Shown: piece by piece, positions 1 through 10,745 of the stretch | How positions within the stretch are numbered: the first letter of the stretch is position 1 | How the letters are laid out: each line of letters opens with the position of its first letter | Source: Solen grandis | Taxonomy: Eukaryota > Mollusca > Bivalvia > Adapedonta > Solenidae | Assembly (NCBI GenBank): GCA_021229015.1 | Contig: CM037785.1 | Location: 1-64,000, forward strand | DNA length: 64,000 bases | Direction of reading: 5' to 3' | The notes under the pieces: generated by a model | What the model was told of the DNA's origin: nothing | Databases searched by the model: none | Seen by the model: only the letters and a program-made list of their open reading frames with translations | Translations under genes and position numbers: made by a program

Positions 1-775
1 GACTAAAAGTTATGAGCTCAGCTTTTTTAATTTCCTTAAAAATCCACTTTTCGTTATTCTGCCATATCTCAACCGTTTGAACCCCGATCTTCAAAAACTA
101 AATATCACATGAAAGGATTTCAAAGCACTACAAACATTAATCATAGAGTCTAGGTAGATATATTTCGTTTTTGAGATACCGATGGCCGAATAAAACACCT
201 AAAATGACATATGCCCTTGACCTTTGCGATTATCCGGAAAACGGAGGTCACCATGCACAGTGGGACACGAGGTTGCACATTAATTGAAAGTTGCATGCCA
301 ATCTGTCAAAAAATAACCCTGCAGGCCCTAAAAGCCGCTTATTTCGAAAGCAAAATTTCTTATACACTGTGACGTCAAATGCTGTCCCACAACGTCAGTT
401 GTCAAATAATACAAAGAAAACCTCAGGACACATATGCTGTCCAATTTTCACGCTTCTAATCATTGTAACACGTAATTATATTTTTATGACCAAAGTTCGA
501 ATCTTGTTTTTGACATAAAATCCCGAACTTTCGGAATTTTGAATATCTACATCACAGCTTACCCCTTCTGTTAAAATATCAAGTCAATCTGATCAATATT
601 GACAGCTTCAGAGCCAAACCAAATTTGGTAGCTAATTTGAACTGAGACGTCAAATGACGTCATATGAAGATGAAAATGGTTGCTTTCAAAAGGGCCAAAG
701 TCACTCTGATTACTGTTAAAATTTCAAGCTGCTGGTTTATTGGCAACCTGTTTTAATTTGAACCTCAAAAGGAGG
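1..775 (-). mobile_element. TGACGTCA-satellite element, family 4, minus-strand partial copy
   Basis: Read on the minus strand, this stretch is a diverged copy of the sequence at 56.1-57.1 kb and 63.4-64.0 kb. It shares the order 'tcaaggtcatat', 'gatgatatttatttttgatgatcggggtt' and 'gagaaatggc' with the 56.6-56.9 kb copy, and TGACGTCA occurs near 370 and 650. It runs off the window start. No coding potential is visible; the short open frame at 291-518 has no recognisable domain. I infer a non-autonomous Helitron-like element because related copies downstream sit next to hairpin-CTAG ends. Confidence 0.6.
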
Positions 776-910
776 AAAAATAATAAGAAGAAGAAGAAAA
801 AAAACATAAACAAACCAATTACGACTTTCTGCTTGAGGCAGAAAGCCCTAATAATAAGAAAAAAACCTAAACAAACCCAATAGGACTTTCTGATTGAGGC
901 AGAAAGCCCT
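776..910 (-). repeat. Two tandem hairpin modules at the edge of family 4
   Basis: Two ~60 bp modules lie in tandem, each with an imperfect hairpin: 823-847 and 883-908 (GACTTTCTG...GCAGAAAGCC). Each is preceded by an ACAAACCcAAT(A) string. In reverse complement they match the module at 63,343-63,385 (GACTTTCTGCC loop GGCAGAAAGTC) and the triplet at 55.88-56.04 kb. A GAAGAAGAAG/TAATAA tract adjoins them. Confidence 0.65.
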
Positions 911-2094
911 AATAAACTACATAGTTATTGCAAATACATTTATTTAAACATTTTTAATCATCTGTTATTTTTACTTTATATGTACAAGGAAGGCACCCTT
1001 TCGGCGACCGGACTCTTGAAGGAGGTGTCAACAATCTACAAGCCATGTATTTTCAGGACGAAGAGGACAACTGAAGCATGAGTTTACCATTGTATATAAT
1101 ACAACATTATGGACATGATAAAATAGAAAAAAAAGAAAAAAGTGAACGAGTAATTAAAAATTTAAAAAGTGAAAAAAAAAAAATAAACAAGATATATTTG
1201 TTTTTTGTATTTTTACTGTAACCTATATTTTTATGGAATATATGGAAATGATAGAAATGAAATATATATATATTTGGGGAAAAGATAGAAAATGGAGAAA
1301 ATAAATAAAAATATATATTATAGTCGAAAAAGTGAATAAAAAGAATAAACAAAATGTATTTTTTCCTTGTGATTCTATTCCCCTACCTTGATATATCATG
1401 GGAGTATAAATTCCAATTTCAAAATTTAGAGAGAGAAAAAAAAGAAAGAGAGAAAGTTATGATGGTTTAACTTAGAAAAACACACATCTTCATTAAAATT
1501 CATTTTTAAAAATGAGAGATTGAGGGTTAACTGGCAAAAAAAAGTTATAAAAAATATCACTCATGATGTCAGTAAAATCTATAAATATTCATCGAAAATA
1601 AATGTAAGAAATTCTTATTATATAAATAACCTTTCTATTTCGTACAGACACAAGTACAAACTCACACATTTGATTTTTTTACACTTCAAATAATCTATCT
1701 CTTGCCTTAAACACTCTTTAATCAAATTACTTGATTGTTTGTACCCACCACATTCTTAATGTCACTTTGCATTTACACGTTCCTTTAATTAATTAATCTG
1801 ATTATTCTCAGTTCGTAACCATGCATATATAATGGAGCGTTTATATGGGTCCTTTTTGGGGCCCAATCCCCTTTTTTCCAATCTGGCCCGTTTAACATGG
1901 GTCCGTCTTTACTTGGGTCTGTTTTGACTGGATACCCTTTTATCAATATATGTCAAAGAGAAAGTAAAAATTTATGTGTGTAATTCATCGATTTCCCAAG
2001 TTTCTAACCCTCGGGTTTTCCAAATTACAATTATAAAAGTGAGTTTTTGTTTCTTTTGCTTCAAGGGTACGTAATGGTAATAGGGAATGTAAAC
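911..2094. other. AT-rich intergenic stretch, no gene seen
   Basis: Mostly A/T low-complexity sequence. Two loosely similar ~180 bp blocks (about 1,130-1,240 and 1,310-1,420) share 'aaaaagtga...aataaacaa' strings and may be a decayed duplication. I see no motif or usable reading frame; the minus-strand open frame at 1,107-1,352 is low-complexity Phe/Ile/Tyr. Confidence 0.5.
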
Positions 2095-2490
2095 TGATGT
2101 GAGCTTTGAGGAGCCTACAAGCATTGGGACAGAGGAGAGTAAGAGTGAGGGGGCTGAGCTTGTAATGTAATAGGGGTCGAGGAAAGTAAGAGTTTGGGGA
2201 CAAGGAGAAAAAGAGAAAAGTAACAGAGAACATTAGGAATAATGGTTGAGAGGAGAAAAAAAAGTGGAGGGGAGGGGGGGGGAGTAAAGGGCAAAAGGAC
2301 AATAAGAGTCATGGGCCGAGGTCAGTGTCATGGGGGTCGAGAGTAAGAGGAGGGGACCGAGGAGAGTAAGGGGTCAGGGGAATAAGAGAGAATAAAAGTT
2401 TGGGGCCAAGTAGGCTAAGATTCAGAAAGCCAAAGGGGAGTAAAAAGTCCTTTGGCTGGGAAGAGTAAGAGTCAGGGGGTCCCGAAGGGC
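2095..2490. repeat. Degenerate purine-rich minisatellite
   Basis: The plus strand is almost pyrimidine-free in long runs and repeats a loose ~20-30 bp unit of the type 'gggg(t/a)c(g/a)aggagagtaagagt', at about 2,110, 2,165, 2,200, 2,335, 2,360, 2,460 and elsewhere. The overlapping minus-strand open frames (1,985-2,551) are Pro/Leu/Ser-rich translations of this repeat and are not counted as genes. Confidence 0.65.
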
Positions 2491-4489
2491 TAATATGAAC
2501 ATACCAGAACCAGCACTCTGTGTTGGTAAATATTTTAGTTGTGAGATACAAGAATAGACTTTATCCAGGATTAGCGTTGGACTTGGTGTTGATGATCTAT
2601 TTTGTACAGTGCATGTACAAGTTTGGTAGATGAGTACCATCTGCTTTTTTGGCCCCACAATATTGCATGACAGGTGCTGGTATGACTACAGTAAGATATC
2701 CTTGATATCAGAGCCAATAAGATTCAGTCATCATCTTCTCATTACACAGTGAATGAAAGCCTCTGGCGACCTTGTCTGAATTTCAGACTTCATAATTCCT
2801 GATGACAATTTCCATTTTATTTGTACTTGAAGCCATCCTCTTTGTAGTGGTCTAGTAAATACTTTGTGACTACATATAAGTGAACCACGTTTAACCAGCT
2901 TTGGGTTTTAAACGGCTACCTCATATACCCATAAAATATATTTTAACAAAACGTATAAAGCTCTGAAATGACTTTTAAATAAGTATCTGAAACAGATACT
3001 TAAGACAGGTGAGTGCTTAAAACAGAAACATAGAAGTGCAGAAAACCCACAAGGAGCTGCCTGTACTTCTTGTCTCCTGCATCAAGTTAATGTTAATGCT
3101 TTTTCGAATTAGCCATATGATCCTTTCATATTTGAATCATTATAAAATGTTTTATAACAAACACTGTCAGTGTAACAAGGGTTCACTGTTCATGTATAAG
3201 AAACCCAGACGCTGGTATGTGGATGCTAACACAGTTTTGTTAAACACTTGGATATTAAGAATTTTAAGATGTTTGTCTTTACTGCTATTTAATTTACCTA
3301 TTTGAACAAAAAGGAGCAGATTGGTAACCAATTTTATGCTGATTACGATATAGCAGTTCTTTTATAAAATTGCAAACAGTTTCTCACATATGTAAGACCT
3401 GATATTGGTTTCAGCCAATATGTCTTTTTTGAAAAATATTGCAAAAAATTTCATTTTTCATATGGTTGCAGGCAAAGTTTTCAAGGCGGCTGTTTTATAT
3501 CCCAGCATACAATGTGTTGAATATTTTAATGTTATATGAAAATGAAGCCAGAGCCAGATTACAAAGAGAAAATGTTGCGCAATAATTTAAACATTAGTTC
3601 CTGTTCCCAGCAATGCATATCCGGAACCGACTGCAAGTTAAAACCTTGAATAACATTTTCCCTTGTGCAACCAGGTTCAAGAGTTTGGATCAACTTGTTG
3701 ATTCACTCACTGTAAGCACTGGTTTAAATCATTAAGTGATGTCATTTGTACCATTTTTTATCATTTAAAGTTCTGCTAAGAGTAATGAGATATTGCAATA
3801 ACTGTTACATATTGAAGGTGACAGTGGTCATGGTTTATATATGTCACTTCTATAACATTTGGTCTTTCCTGTAACAAAATTGTCAGATACTGAAGTGTTT
3901 AAAAACCTTTCATTATATGAAGCAACATTTTCTTATTCAGATTAATCTTTAAATGCAAATGTTGACTTTAAAACACCAAATAACACCAAAAATAACTTTC
4001 CTTATCTTTTTGCCCTTTTCTGAACTGTTTATGTCACTCATGTAACAGTGAGTCCTCCCGTAAAACCACAAATTTTAAAAATAAAATTACGGAGAAAACC
4101 CCTTCTAAAAAAAAATTTAAAAATTTTTTGATACATGCCTTTGTCCTGGGCCCAATAACATGAGAATGATATATTTGCGGGTAAATATGAAATAGCTGAA
4201 TATGTACCTGCCAAAAAGCCTTAAAAATTCATTCACAGTTGTAAAATACAAGGATACTAGAATTTACTTTTTAGACTTTTTTTTTTTCTTGCAAATATCA
4301 AAATAATCATTACTTTAAAAGCCAACAAAGTATAAGTAAATTTACCTTAATATTTAGAAAATTTAAAGCGGGAAAAAAAATTGTTACGGGAAAGGGACTC
4401 AACCACCGACAACTGCATTTTAAGCTATTTTTTGTTAAACTTTGCTTTTTTTAGGTAGAAATTTTCAAGTTCCACACTCTGTTTTGGCC
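2491..4489. other. Ordinary-looking non-coding stretch, no gene seen
   Basis: Sequence of higher local complexity than its surroundings, without tandem structure. The open frame at 3,036-3,305 (89 codons, plus) shows no domain, signal peptide or splice context I can defend. This could be intron or intergenic DNA; nothing here decides. Confidence 0.4.
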
Positions 4490-5505
4490 CCTAAAGTCAT
4501 ATATTAAATGAAAGTTTGAACTGAAGCAGTCATTTTTTTTTACTTTTACTCAAGTCAATTTAACAAAATTGATTTTGACTCATATAACCCATTAAAATCA
4601 AGGACCCCTTTGGCGGGGAAACTTTGACCCTGGCCATGATGTGAACAAAGTTGGTAAGTCCACTAGTCCAATTGTATACCAAAATATAAACTCCAGGCCT
4701 TTTTGGTTCTGACAAGAAGATTTTTCTAGTTTTCCATTTAAAATCTAGTAAAATCAATGCCCCTGGGGCGGGGCCCAAATTTTGACTTATACATTCATAA
4801 GCCAGTTACACACCAAAAAATCTAAACTCCCGGCCTTTTGGGTTTTCTGAAAAAAAAATTTTTTTGATTTTCCTATATATCCTATGTAAAAATAAATGAC
4901 CTCAGGGGGAGGGGCCCAAATTTTTACCCAGGGCCATAAAAAAGAATAAACCGTCATTCTCTAAGGCCCTGTTGCACACCAAATATCAAAAATCCAGGGC
5001 CCTTTCGTTATTTTTTTGACAAAAATTTTCTAGATTTTCCCATTTAGGCCCAAGTAAAAAAAGTGACCCTTGGGGGAAGGCCCAAATTTTACCCAGGGCC
5101 CTGATTTTAACAATCTTTGGGATAGTCATAAGGCCAATTTTTTCACAAAATAACTAAACTCCAGGCCCTTTTATTTTTTTACAGAAGGTTTTTTTAGATT
5201 TTCCTATTAAACTTATGTTAAATCAATGACCCCCGGGGGGGGGCCATTTTTGAACCCAGGGCCATGATTTGAAAAAACTTGGGACAGCATAAGGCCATGT
5301 TACAAACTAAAAAACTAGCCCCGCATTTATCAGAAGAAGATTTTTAAAAATTGCCTTTTAAAATCTATTTTTTGCTCCGTGACCTATGTTTTTTGGATAA
5401 CAAAATAATTTAACAATTTTTATAGAGGGCATCATAAGGATCAAACCCGTAAATTTTGGGAAAAATCCATTTAGCAGTTTAGGAGATTTGTTTAAAGGAA
5501 ATTGT
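4490..5505 (+). repeat. Family A ~150-185 bp tandem repeats (pearl/Helitron-like fragment)
   Basis: About five tandem units carry the string '(aaatcaa)tgacccc-ggggcggggcccaaatttt-ac-cagggccatgatttgaacaaa-ttggta...ataccaaatatctaaactccaggccttttg...gaagaagattttt-agattttcctat', with unit starts near 4,590, 4,745, 4,885, 5,045 and 5,220. The last ~150 bp match the post-repeat tail of the same family at 23.80-23.95 kb, ending 'aaattgtttacgc'. The microsatellite and hairpin end are absent, so the copy is truncated at ~5,505. The same family recurs at 12.6-13.9, 15.5 and 17.0-24.0 kb. Confidence 0.8.
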
Positions 5506-5790
5506 TTACGCTGGAGCACCAAACCATGCACGTATCCAAAAACAAACCATGGTCAAAAGACACTTTTGGCTCATGAGATACAAAAATTCAAATTTAGCCA
5601 AACACTGAAACCCAATTTTCAAAGGGATAATAATAAAATATGGTAGAAAACCTGAGGAATCTTTGGTCAAAACAAGAATTAATTCTAAACATTTAAATCT
5701 AGAAGAGAAGAATTTTTCTATAATCATAAGGGAACAAGTAACGGGTTGTATGCAACACATAAGTCCCCCCACCGGGTCCACCTTGACTCA
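5506..5790. other. Unassigned spacer
   Basis: Unique within this window. A minus-strand open frame of 91 codons (5,506-5,781) spans most of it, but it has no recognised motif and lies between two satellite blocks. I do not call it a gene. Confidence 0.35.
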
Positions 5791-6540
5791 ATAGGGAATC
5801 AATCCCATTTTTGCCATATTTTCCCCTATTTCCGTTACCATAGAACCACAATTTTAGTCGAAGAACAAAAATAAAATACGTGCATAATCACACATTGCCA
5901 TTAGTCAATCCCAAATTTCATCAAAATAGCTTGCTTTGTTATCGCGGATCCCATTTTTTGCCATATTTTCACTATTTCCATTACTTAAGCAACCACAATT
6001 TTGTCGAAGAAAAAAAATAAAAGAGTGCATAATCTCCATTTCCTTAGTCATATACCAAGTTTCATCAAGTTAGGGTTGCTTAGTTATCGCGGGGTCCCCC
6101 TTTTTTGCCATATTTTCCTATTTTCCTTACTTAAGCAACCACAATTTTAGTCGAGGAACAAAAATAAAATGTCGTGCATAATTTACACATTGCCCCTAGT
6201 CATATACCAAGTTTTTATCAAATTAGCTTGCTTATTATCGCGGGGTCCCCTTTTTTTCCATTTTTTCACTATTTCCGTTACCAACCCACAATTTTATCGA
6301 AGAAAAAAAATAAAATGACTGCATAATTTACACATTCCCATCTAGCAAATAAAAAGTTTCATCTAATTTGCTTCTTAGTTATCGCGGATCCATTTTTTCC
6401 AAAATTTCACTATTTCCTTTTACCATAGAAACCCAAAATTTTAGCGAAGATAAAAATTAAAAACGAGTGCAAATCTACACATTGGCATCTAATTTTTAAC
6501 CAAATTTTTCATAAATTTAGCTGCTTAGGCCCAGTCAAAA
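5791..6540 (+). repeat. ~146 bp tandem repeat, about 5 copies
   Basis: Five head-to-tail units carry 'ttatcgcggatccc-ttttttgccatattttcactatttccgttaccatagcaaccacaattttagtcgaagaacaaaaataaaat...cacattgccattagtcatataccaagtttcatcaaattagcttgctta'. The 'tatttcc' landmarks fall near 5,828, 5,972, 6,120, 6,270 and 6,411. The sequence is typical of internal repeats of bivalve pearl/Helitron-like elements. Confidence 0.8.
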
Positions 6541-7304
6541 TGTCGGCGATCTGTTTGGGATTAGTTTTGGCCCGGGGGGTCGCGTAAAAATAAAGAACCT
6601 TGAACAACCCTAGCAAAATCTTAAAAAAGGGGAGCAGTCACATTGTCTGAGATTTTTTCAAGGATTTTGACCCTTTTGTCAAAAAATCGTGGGATTAGCC
6701 TCCGATCGCCAAACGATTGCATCGGGGCGATCGGAGAAGATATCTGCGAGCGTCTTTTCTTTTAATTTTTTTCCCCCCGTCCAAATTTTTAGCGATCCGG
6801 TCGGAGGCGCCCTTATATACACGGCGATTTACTACGATTCCACTAGATTCGTCGGAGACAAACACAGAAAGCGTACGAATCGTCGCAGGGCGCCCCCCTA
6901 TTCAGTAAAGGGGGCCCGGAGACTACTCGCAGACTTTAAATCTCAACCTGAATTTCCAACCCCACACAGAATCTTGCGACTATCTCAGATTTCGGGGGAT
7001 GCCCCCGATTAATTGGAGGCATCTAGTCATCGGAGATTGTGTCTGGGATCCCCAAAATGGGTGAAAATCTTCGAGCAATTTTAAAAAATTTTAATTCAAA
7101 TTGGGGACCGGACGGGGGTGGCGATGCCTAAAAAATCTGCTACAAGCCGCGGGACCGGGGGCCCTCCGAGGGTTCAAAAACAGAGACTGTCTCAAAATTT
7201 TGTTCTAATTTCCCCGGTTTTCCCCATCGCCCACGCATCCAACTATTTGTGACTGGCCCCTAAGTTATTAAGTTACGCGGGATCCAGATTTGAGCGGAGA
7301 GACA
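6541..7304. other. GC-rich spacer with GATCGG palindromes, no gene called
   Basis: GC content is clearly higher than in the flanks. TCCGATCGCC (6,701-6,710) and GGCGATCGGA (6,726-6,735) form a 10 bp inverted pair with a 15 nt loop, and further 'gatccggtcgga' and 'tcggaga' strings follow to ~7,035. The plus-strand open frame at 6,689-7,012 (107 codons) is Arg/Ser/Pro-rich with no domain. It could be the head of the satellite element that follows. Confidence 0.4.
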
Positions 7305-7640
7305 GACAGACAGACGGACGCCCAACGCAGGTATACTTTTGTGGCATCCTATTGTTCTTTCTAGTTCTTTTTGCCACCAAGAGACAAATTTTTGCCCCTT
7401 AAGAGAAAAAACAAAGGCTGCTAACCCTAACCCATTTTCCCAGCCCCCCGAATACCCCTACGGGTACGGACAGACGGACGCCTAACGCAGGTATACTTGG
7501 TGGCTATCCCATTGTTCTTTTTAGCCACCCAAGAGACAATTTTAGACCTAAAAGAAAAATCAAAAGCTCTAACCAACCCATTTTTCCCAGTCCCCTAAGT
7601 ACCCCTACTGTGTACGGGGCAACGGGGCGGGCGACGGAGG
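7305..7640 (+). repeat. Two ~155 bp tandem units with GACAGACGGACG microsatellite
   Basis: Two copies of 'gacggacgcc-aacgcaggtatactt...tggc-atcc-attgttctttttagccaccaagagacaaattt...ctaacc-aacccatttttcccag-cccc-gaatacccctac-gtacgg' start near 7,314 and 7,473. The first is preceded by 'gacagacagacagacgga'. An ACGG-type microsatellite beside ~150 bp repeats is the hallmark of bivalve pearl elements. Confidence 0.7.
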
Positions 7641-7689
7641 GCAAACCCATAGTCCCCCCCGTGTGAACACCGGGAGGGACTAACAAGCT

Positions 7690-8040
7690 GATTTTTTACA
7701 GAAGAATAATTTTTAAATTTTCTATATAGTGTATTTAGGAAAATAGCTGACACCCCAGGGGCCCCATTTTTTAAAGGGGCAACTTTTTTTTAGCAATCAT
7801 GGAGACATTCATGAGTTTACCATTTGGCCAAAAGAAAAAAATTCTGACTATTGGGGTCACAGTAAAGAATTTTGAAAATTTTTTTTTATAGAGTATTTAG
7901 GAAACTAGCTAACCCCCTTTGGGGGCCCCATTTCATGGGGTCAATTTATTTTTGTAATTATGGGAGACATTTTTGACCATTTGTACCAAAGAAATTCCCT
8001 TTTTTGGGGGCAGACAATGGACAGACGACATAGTATTCCC
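7690..8040 (+). repeat. Two ~180 bp tandem units
   Basis: Two copies of 'gtatttaggaaa-tagctgac-cccc-ggggccccat...ggggtcaa-tt-ttttgtaa-tatggagacatt...ttaccatttg-ccaaa-gaaa' begin near 7,728 and 7,891. Nothing else is supported. Confidence 0.65.
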
Positions 8041-8427
8041 TAAAATTTCCCTTAAACATTTGTAGGGTTATGAAATAATTTAATACCTATTTCCAAGATA
8101 TTAGGATTTGTTCTTTTTTGTACCCTTTTATCAAAGTTAAATTATGCTTGCAAACTCTCATAAAAACAACAATATCTGTTTTGGTATAGAGTGGACATAA
8201 ACAAGTTTTTTTTGTGTGTGTGGTGGGGGTGTGTGTGTGTTTTTTTTTGCATGCAAATTTCCCCTTTCAATGTCTAATTTTTGAAAGTGAAAGTTTCCTA
8301 ACCTGTGAAAAGGGAAAAAAATGTGATGGGGTTTAACTATAGACAAAATACCTAATAACATTTATACCCATCCCTGTCATCTAAACAAGACCAAGACTTC
8401 TACATCACTAAACATTATACCAAAAAC
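8041..8427. other. Spacer with short (GT)n tract
   Basis: A poly-T/(GT)n low-complexity tract occupies 8,203-8,248. The rest is unique in the window, with no gene visible. Confidence 0.5.
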
Positions 8428-8584
8428 AAAGAGGGCCAAAGGGGGCCCTTAAATCGCTCACCTAGAAAGATGTTTGTTTAAGAGTGAAAACAAAGTGAAA
8501 TTTGGTTTTTTTAGCTCACCTAGCACAAGTGCTCAGGATGAGCTTTTGGGATCGATGAATGTCCCCCGCCCGCCCGCCGCCGCG

Positions 8585-9800
8585 CCACAATTTGTTCGTT
8601 TGCCTCTAGCATCTTCATTTTATGAGCAATTATCTAAAACTTTAAAAAAATGTTTTAACCTAAAATCAGGCCGTTCGATTATGGCTGATATGGGAAAATT
8701 GGGTCAGGGGTTATCCCCTTTTTAATACAAAAAATGCCATATTTCCTTTGTTTGCACTCTACATCTTCATTTATAAGAAATTATTCAAACTTTAATAATT
8801 TTTTATAACCATAAAATCACGGCCAAGTTCGATTAGGGATATCGTCTTAAGGTCGGGATTGTCCCCCTTTTAAAATTCAAAAAGCCAGATTTCACATTTT
8901 TTGCACTCTAGCATCTTCATTTCATGAAAAACATCTTCAAACTTGATAACAAGTTTAAAACCCATAAAATCTCACCAATTCGATTATGGCTGATATCAAC
9001 CATTAGGTCAGGAGTTATCCCCCTTTTAAAATTAAAAAAACCCCAGATTTCACTTGTTTGCACCTAGCATCTTCATTTCATGGCAATTATTTTCAATTTG
9101 ATAACAATGTTTAAACCATTAAATCTCGGCCAATTCGATTATGGCTATACATACCTTTAGGTCAGGAAAATGCCCTTTAAATATTAAAAAAAGCCAGATT
9201 TCACATGTTTGCACCACAATTTCATTTCATGACAATATCTTCAAATTTAATATCGATGTTTATAACCAAAAAATCACACCAAGTTCGTTATGCGATATCG
9301 TACCTTGGTCGGGAGTTACCCCCTTTTAAAAATTTCAAAAAACCCAGATTTCACATTGTTTGCATCTAGCAATTTCATTTCATGAGCATTATTTTAAACT
9401 TGATAAAATGTTTAAAACCCATAAATCTCGGTCAAGTTCGTTTATGCTGATACATACCATTGGTCGGGAGTTTCCCCTTTTAAAATTCAAAAAGCCACTT
9501 CTAGATTTTCATTTCTTTAGAAATTGCACAAACTTAATGACATTTTTTATAAAAAAAAAATCTCGCCAAATTTTTTTTTGGCTGATATGGGCCCCCTTAT
9601 CAGGATTTACCCCCCTTATATTATTTAAAAAATCAGTTTGCCTTTGTTTGCACCTAGATCTTTATTTTTTAGGTCATTGTTTTTTAAATTTTAACAAAAG
9701 TTATAACCATAAAATTTTTGGCTAAGTTGGTTATGGCTAAAAATTTGGGGCCCTTGGGTCAGGAGTTACGCCCTTTTTAAAATTGAAAAAAGCCGTTTAA
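8585..9800 (-). repeat. ~150 bp tandem repeat array, about 8 copies
   Basis: Units carry 'tttgcac(t)ctagcatcttcatttcatga-caattatttcaaacttgataac-atgtttaaaaccataaaatctcggccaagttcgattatggctgatat...taggtcaggagttatccccttttaaaattcaaaaagccagatttcac', with starts near 8,600, 8,750, 8,908, 9,058, 9,205, 9,358, 9,495 and 9,648. The strand given is that of the host element. Confidence 0.85.
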
Positions 9801-9804
9801 ACTT

Positions 9805-10745
9805 TGTTTCCCTCTAGGTCACCGGGTCAAATCTTAGAAAAACCTTGTAACACTCTAGGGGCCCACAGTTTTGGCCCCAATCTTCATGAAATTTGGGGTT
9901 GGGTGTTTGTTAACAGATATTCTGATGATTCGAAATTGGGCTTTGGGGGTAAAAAAATGGGTCACCAGGTCGATCAAAAAAACCTTTTAACACTCTAAGG
10001 CCACAGTTTTGCCCAATTTCATGAAATTTTTGGGGTCAGGATTTTTTGTCTAAAGTACTAGAGGGTTTGAAAATGGGTCATGGGGGGTAAAAAAAACTAG
10101 GTCACAGGTCAGATCTTAGAAAAACCTTGTGAACACTCTAGAGGCCACATTTTCCCCAATTTCTGAAATTGGTCAGGATTTTTGTCTACAGATATTCAGA
10201 TGGTTTTTGAAAATGGGTCATGTGGGGTCAAAACCAAGCACCGGGTTTAAAATTTTAGAAAAACCTTGTGAACATCAGAGGCCACATTTTTGGGGAAAAA
10301 ACGCATAAATTTGGTCAAGTTGTTTGTCTAATGATACCTGATTTTCAAAATTTGGGGTTATGGGGGGTAAAAAAAATAGGTCCCGGGTCAATCTTAAAAA
10401 AACCCTTTGTAAACATTTGGGGGGCCACATTTTTTCCCCCAACTTCATCAAATTTGGGGCAGGTGTTTGTCTACTAATATCTCGGAGGTTTGAAAATGGG
10501 TCATGGGGGGTCAAAAACTGGGTCACCGGGTCAAATCTTAAAAAACCTTGTGAACACTTTAGGGGCCACATTTTTTTAACCCAATCCATGAAACTTGGTC
10601 AGGATTTTTGTCTACATGAATCTCGATGATTTGAAATTGGGTCATGTTGGGCAAAAAAAACTAAGTCCCCGGAAAATTCAGGTGGGATCTAAATTAGGCC
10701 CTTAGTAAATGTTAGAAAAACACTTTAGATGCCAGATTTTTTGTC
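9805..10745 (-). repeat. ~145 bp tandem repeat array, about 6.5 copies (family B)
   Basis: Units carry 'ggtcaccgggtcaaatcttagaaaaaccttgtgaacactctaggggccacattttt-cccaatttcatgaaatttggtcaggatttttgtctacagatatctgatggtttgaaaatgggtcatgggggtcaaaaac', with starts near 9,818, 9,960, 10,090, 10,236, 10,380, 10,521 and 10,663. A lone unit of the same family, in the opposite orientation relative to its host element, occurs at 16,505-16,640. The overlapping frames at 10,268-10,629 are translations of the repeat. Confidence 0.85.

Noticed and set aside
5506..5781. 91-codon minus-strand open frame
   Set aside because: Spacer between two satellite blocks with no recognisable protein feature; in noisy sequence this length occurs by chance.
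6689..7012. 107-codon plus-strand open frame
   Set aside because: GC-rich, Arg/Ser/Pro-rich translation over palindromic sequence between satellites, with no motif.
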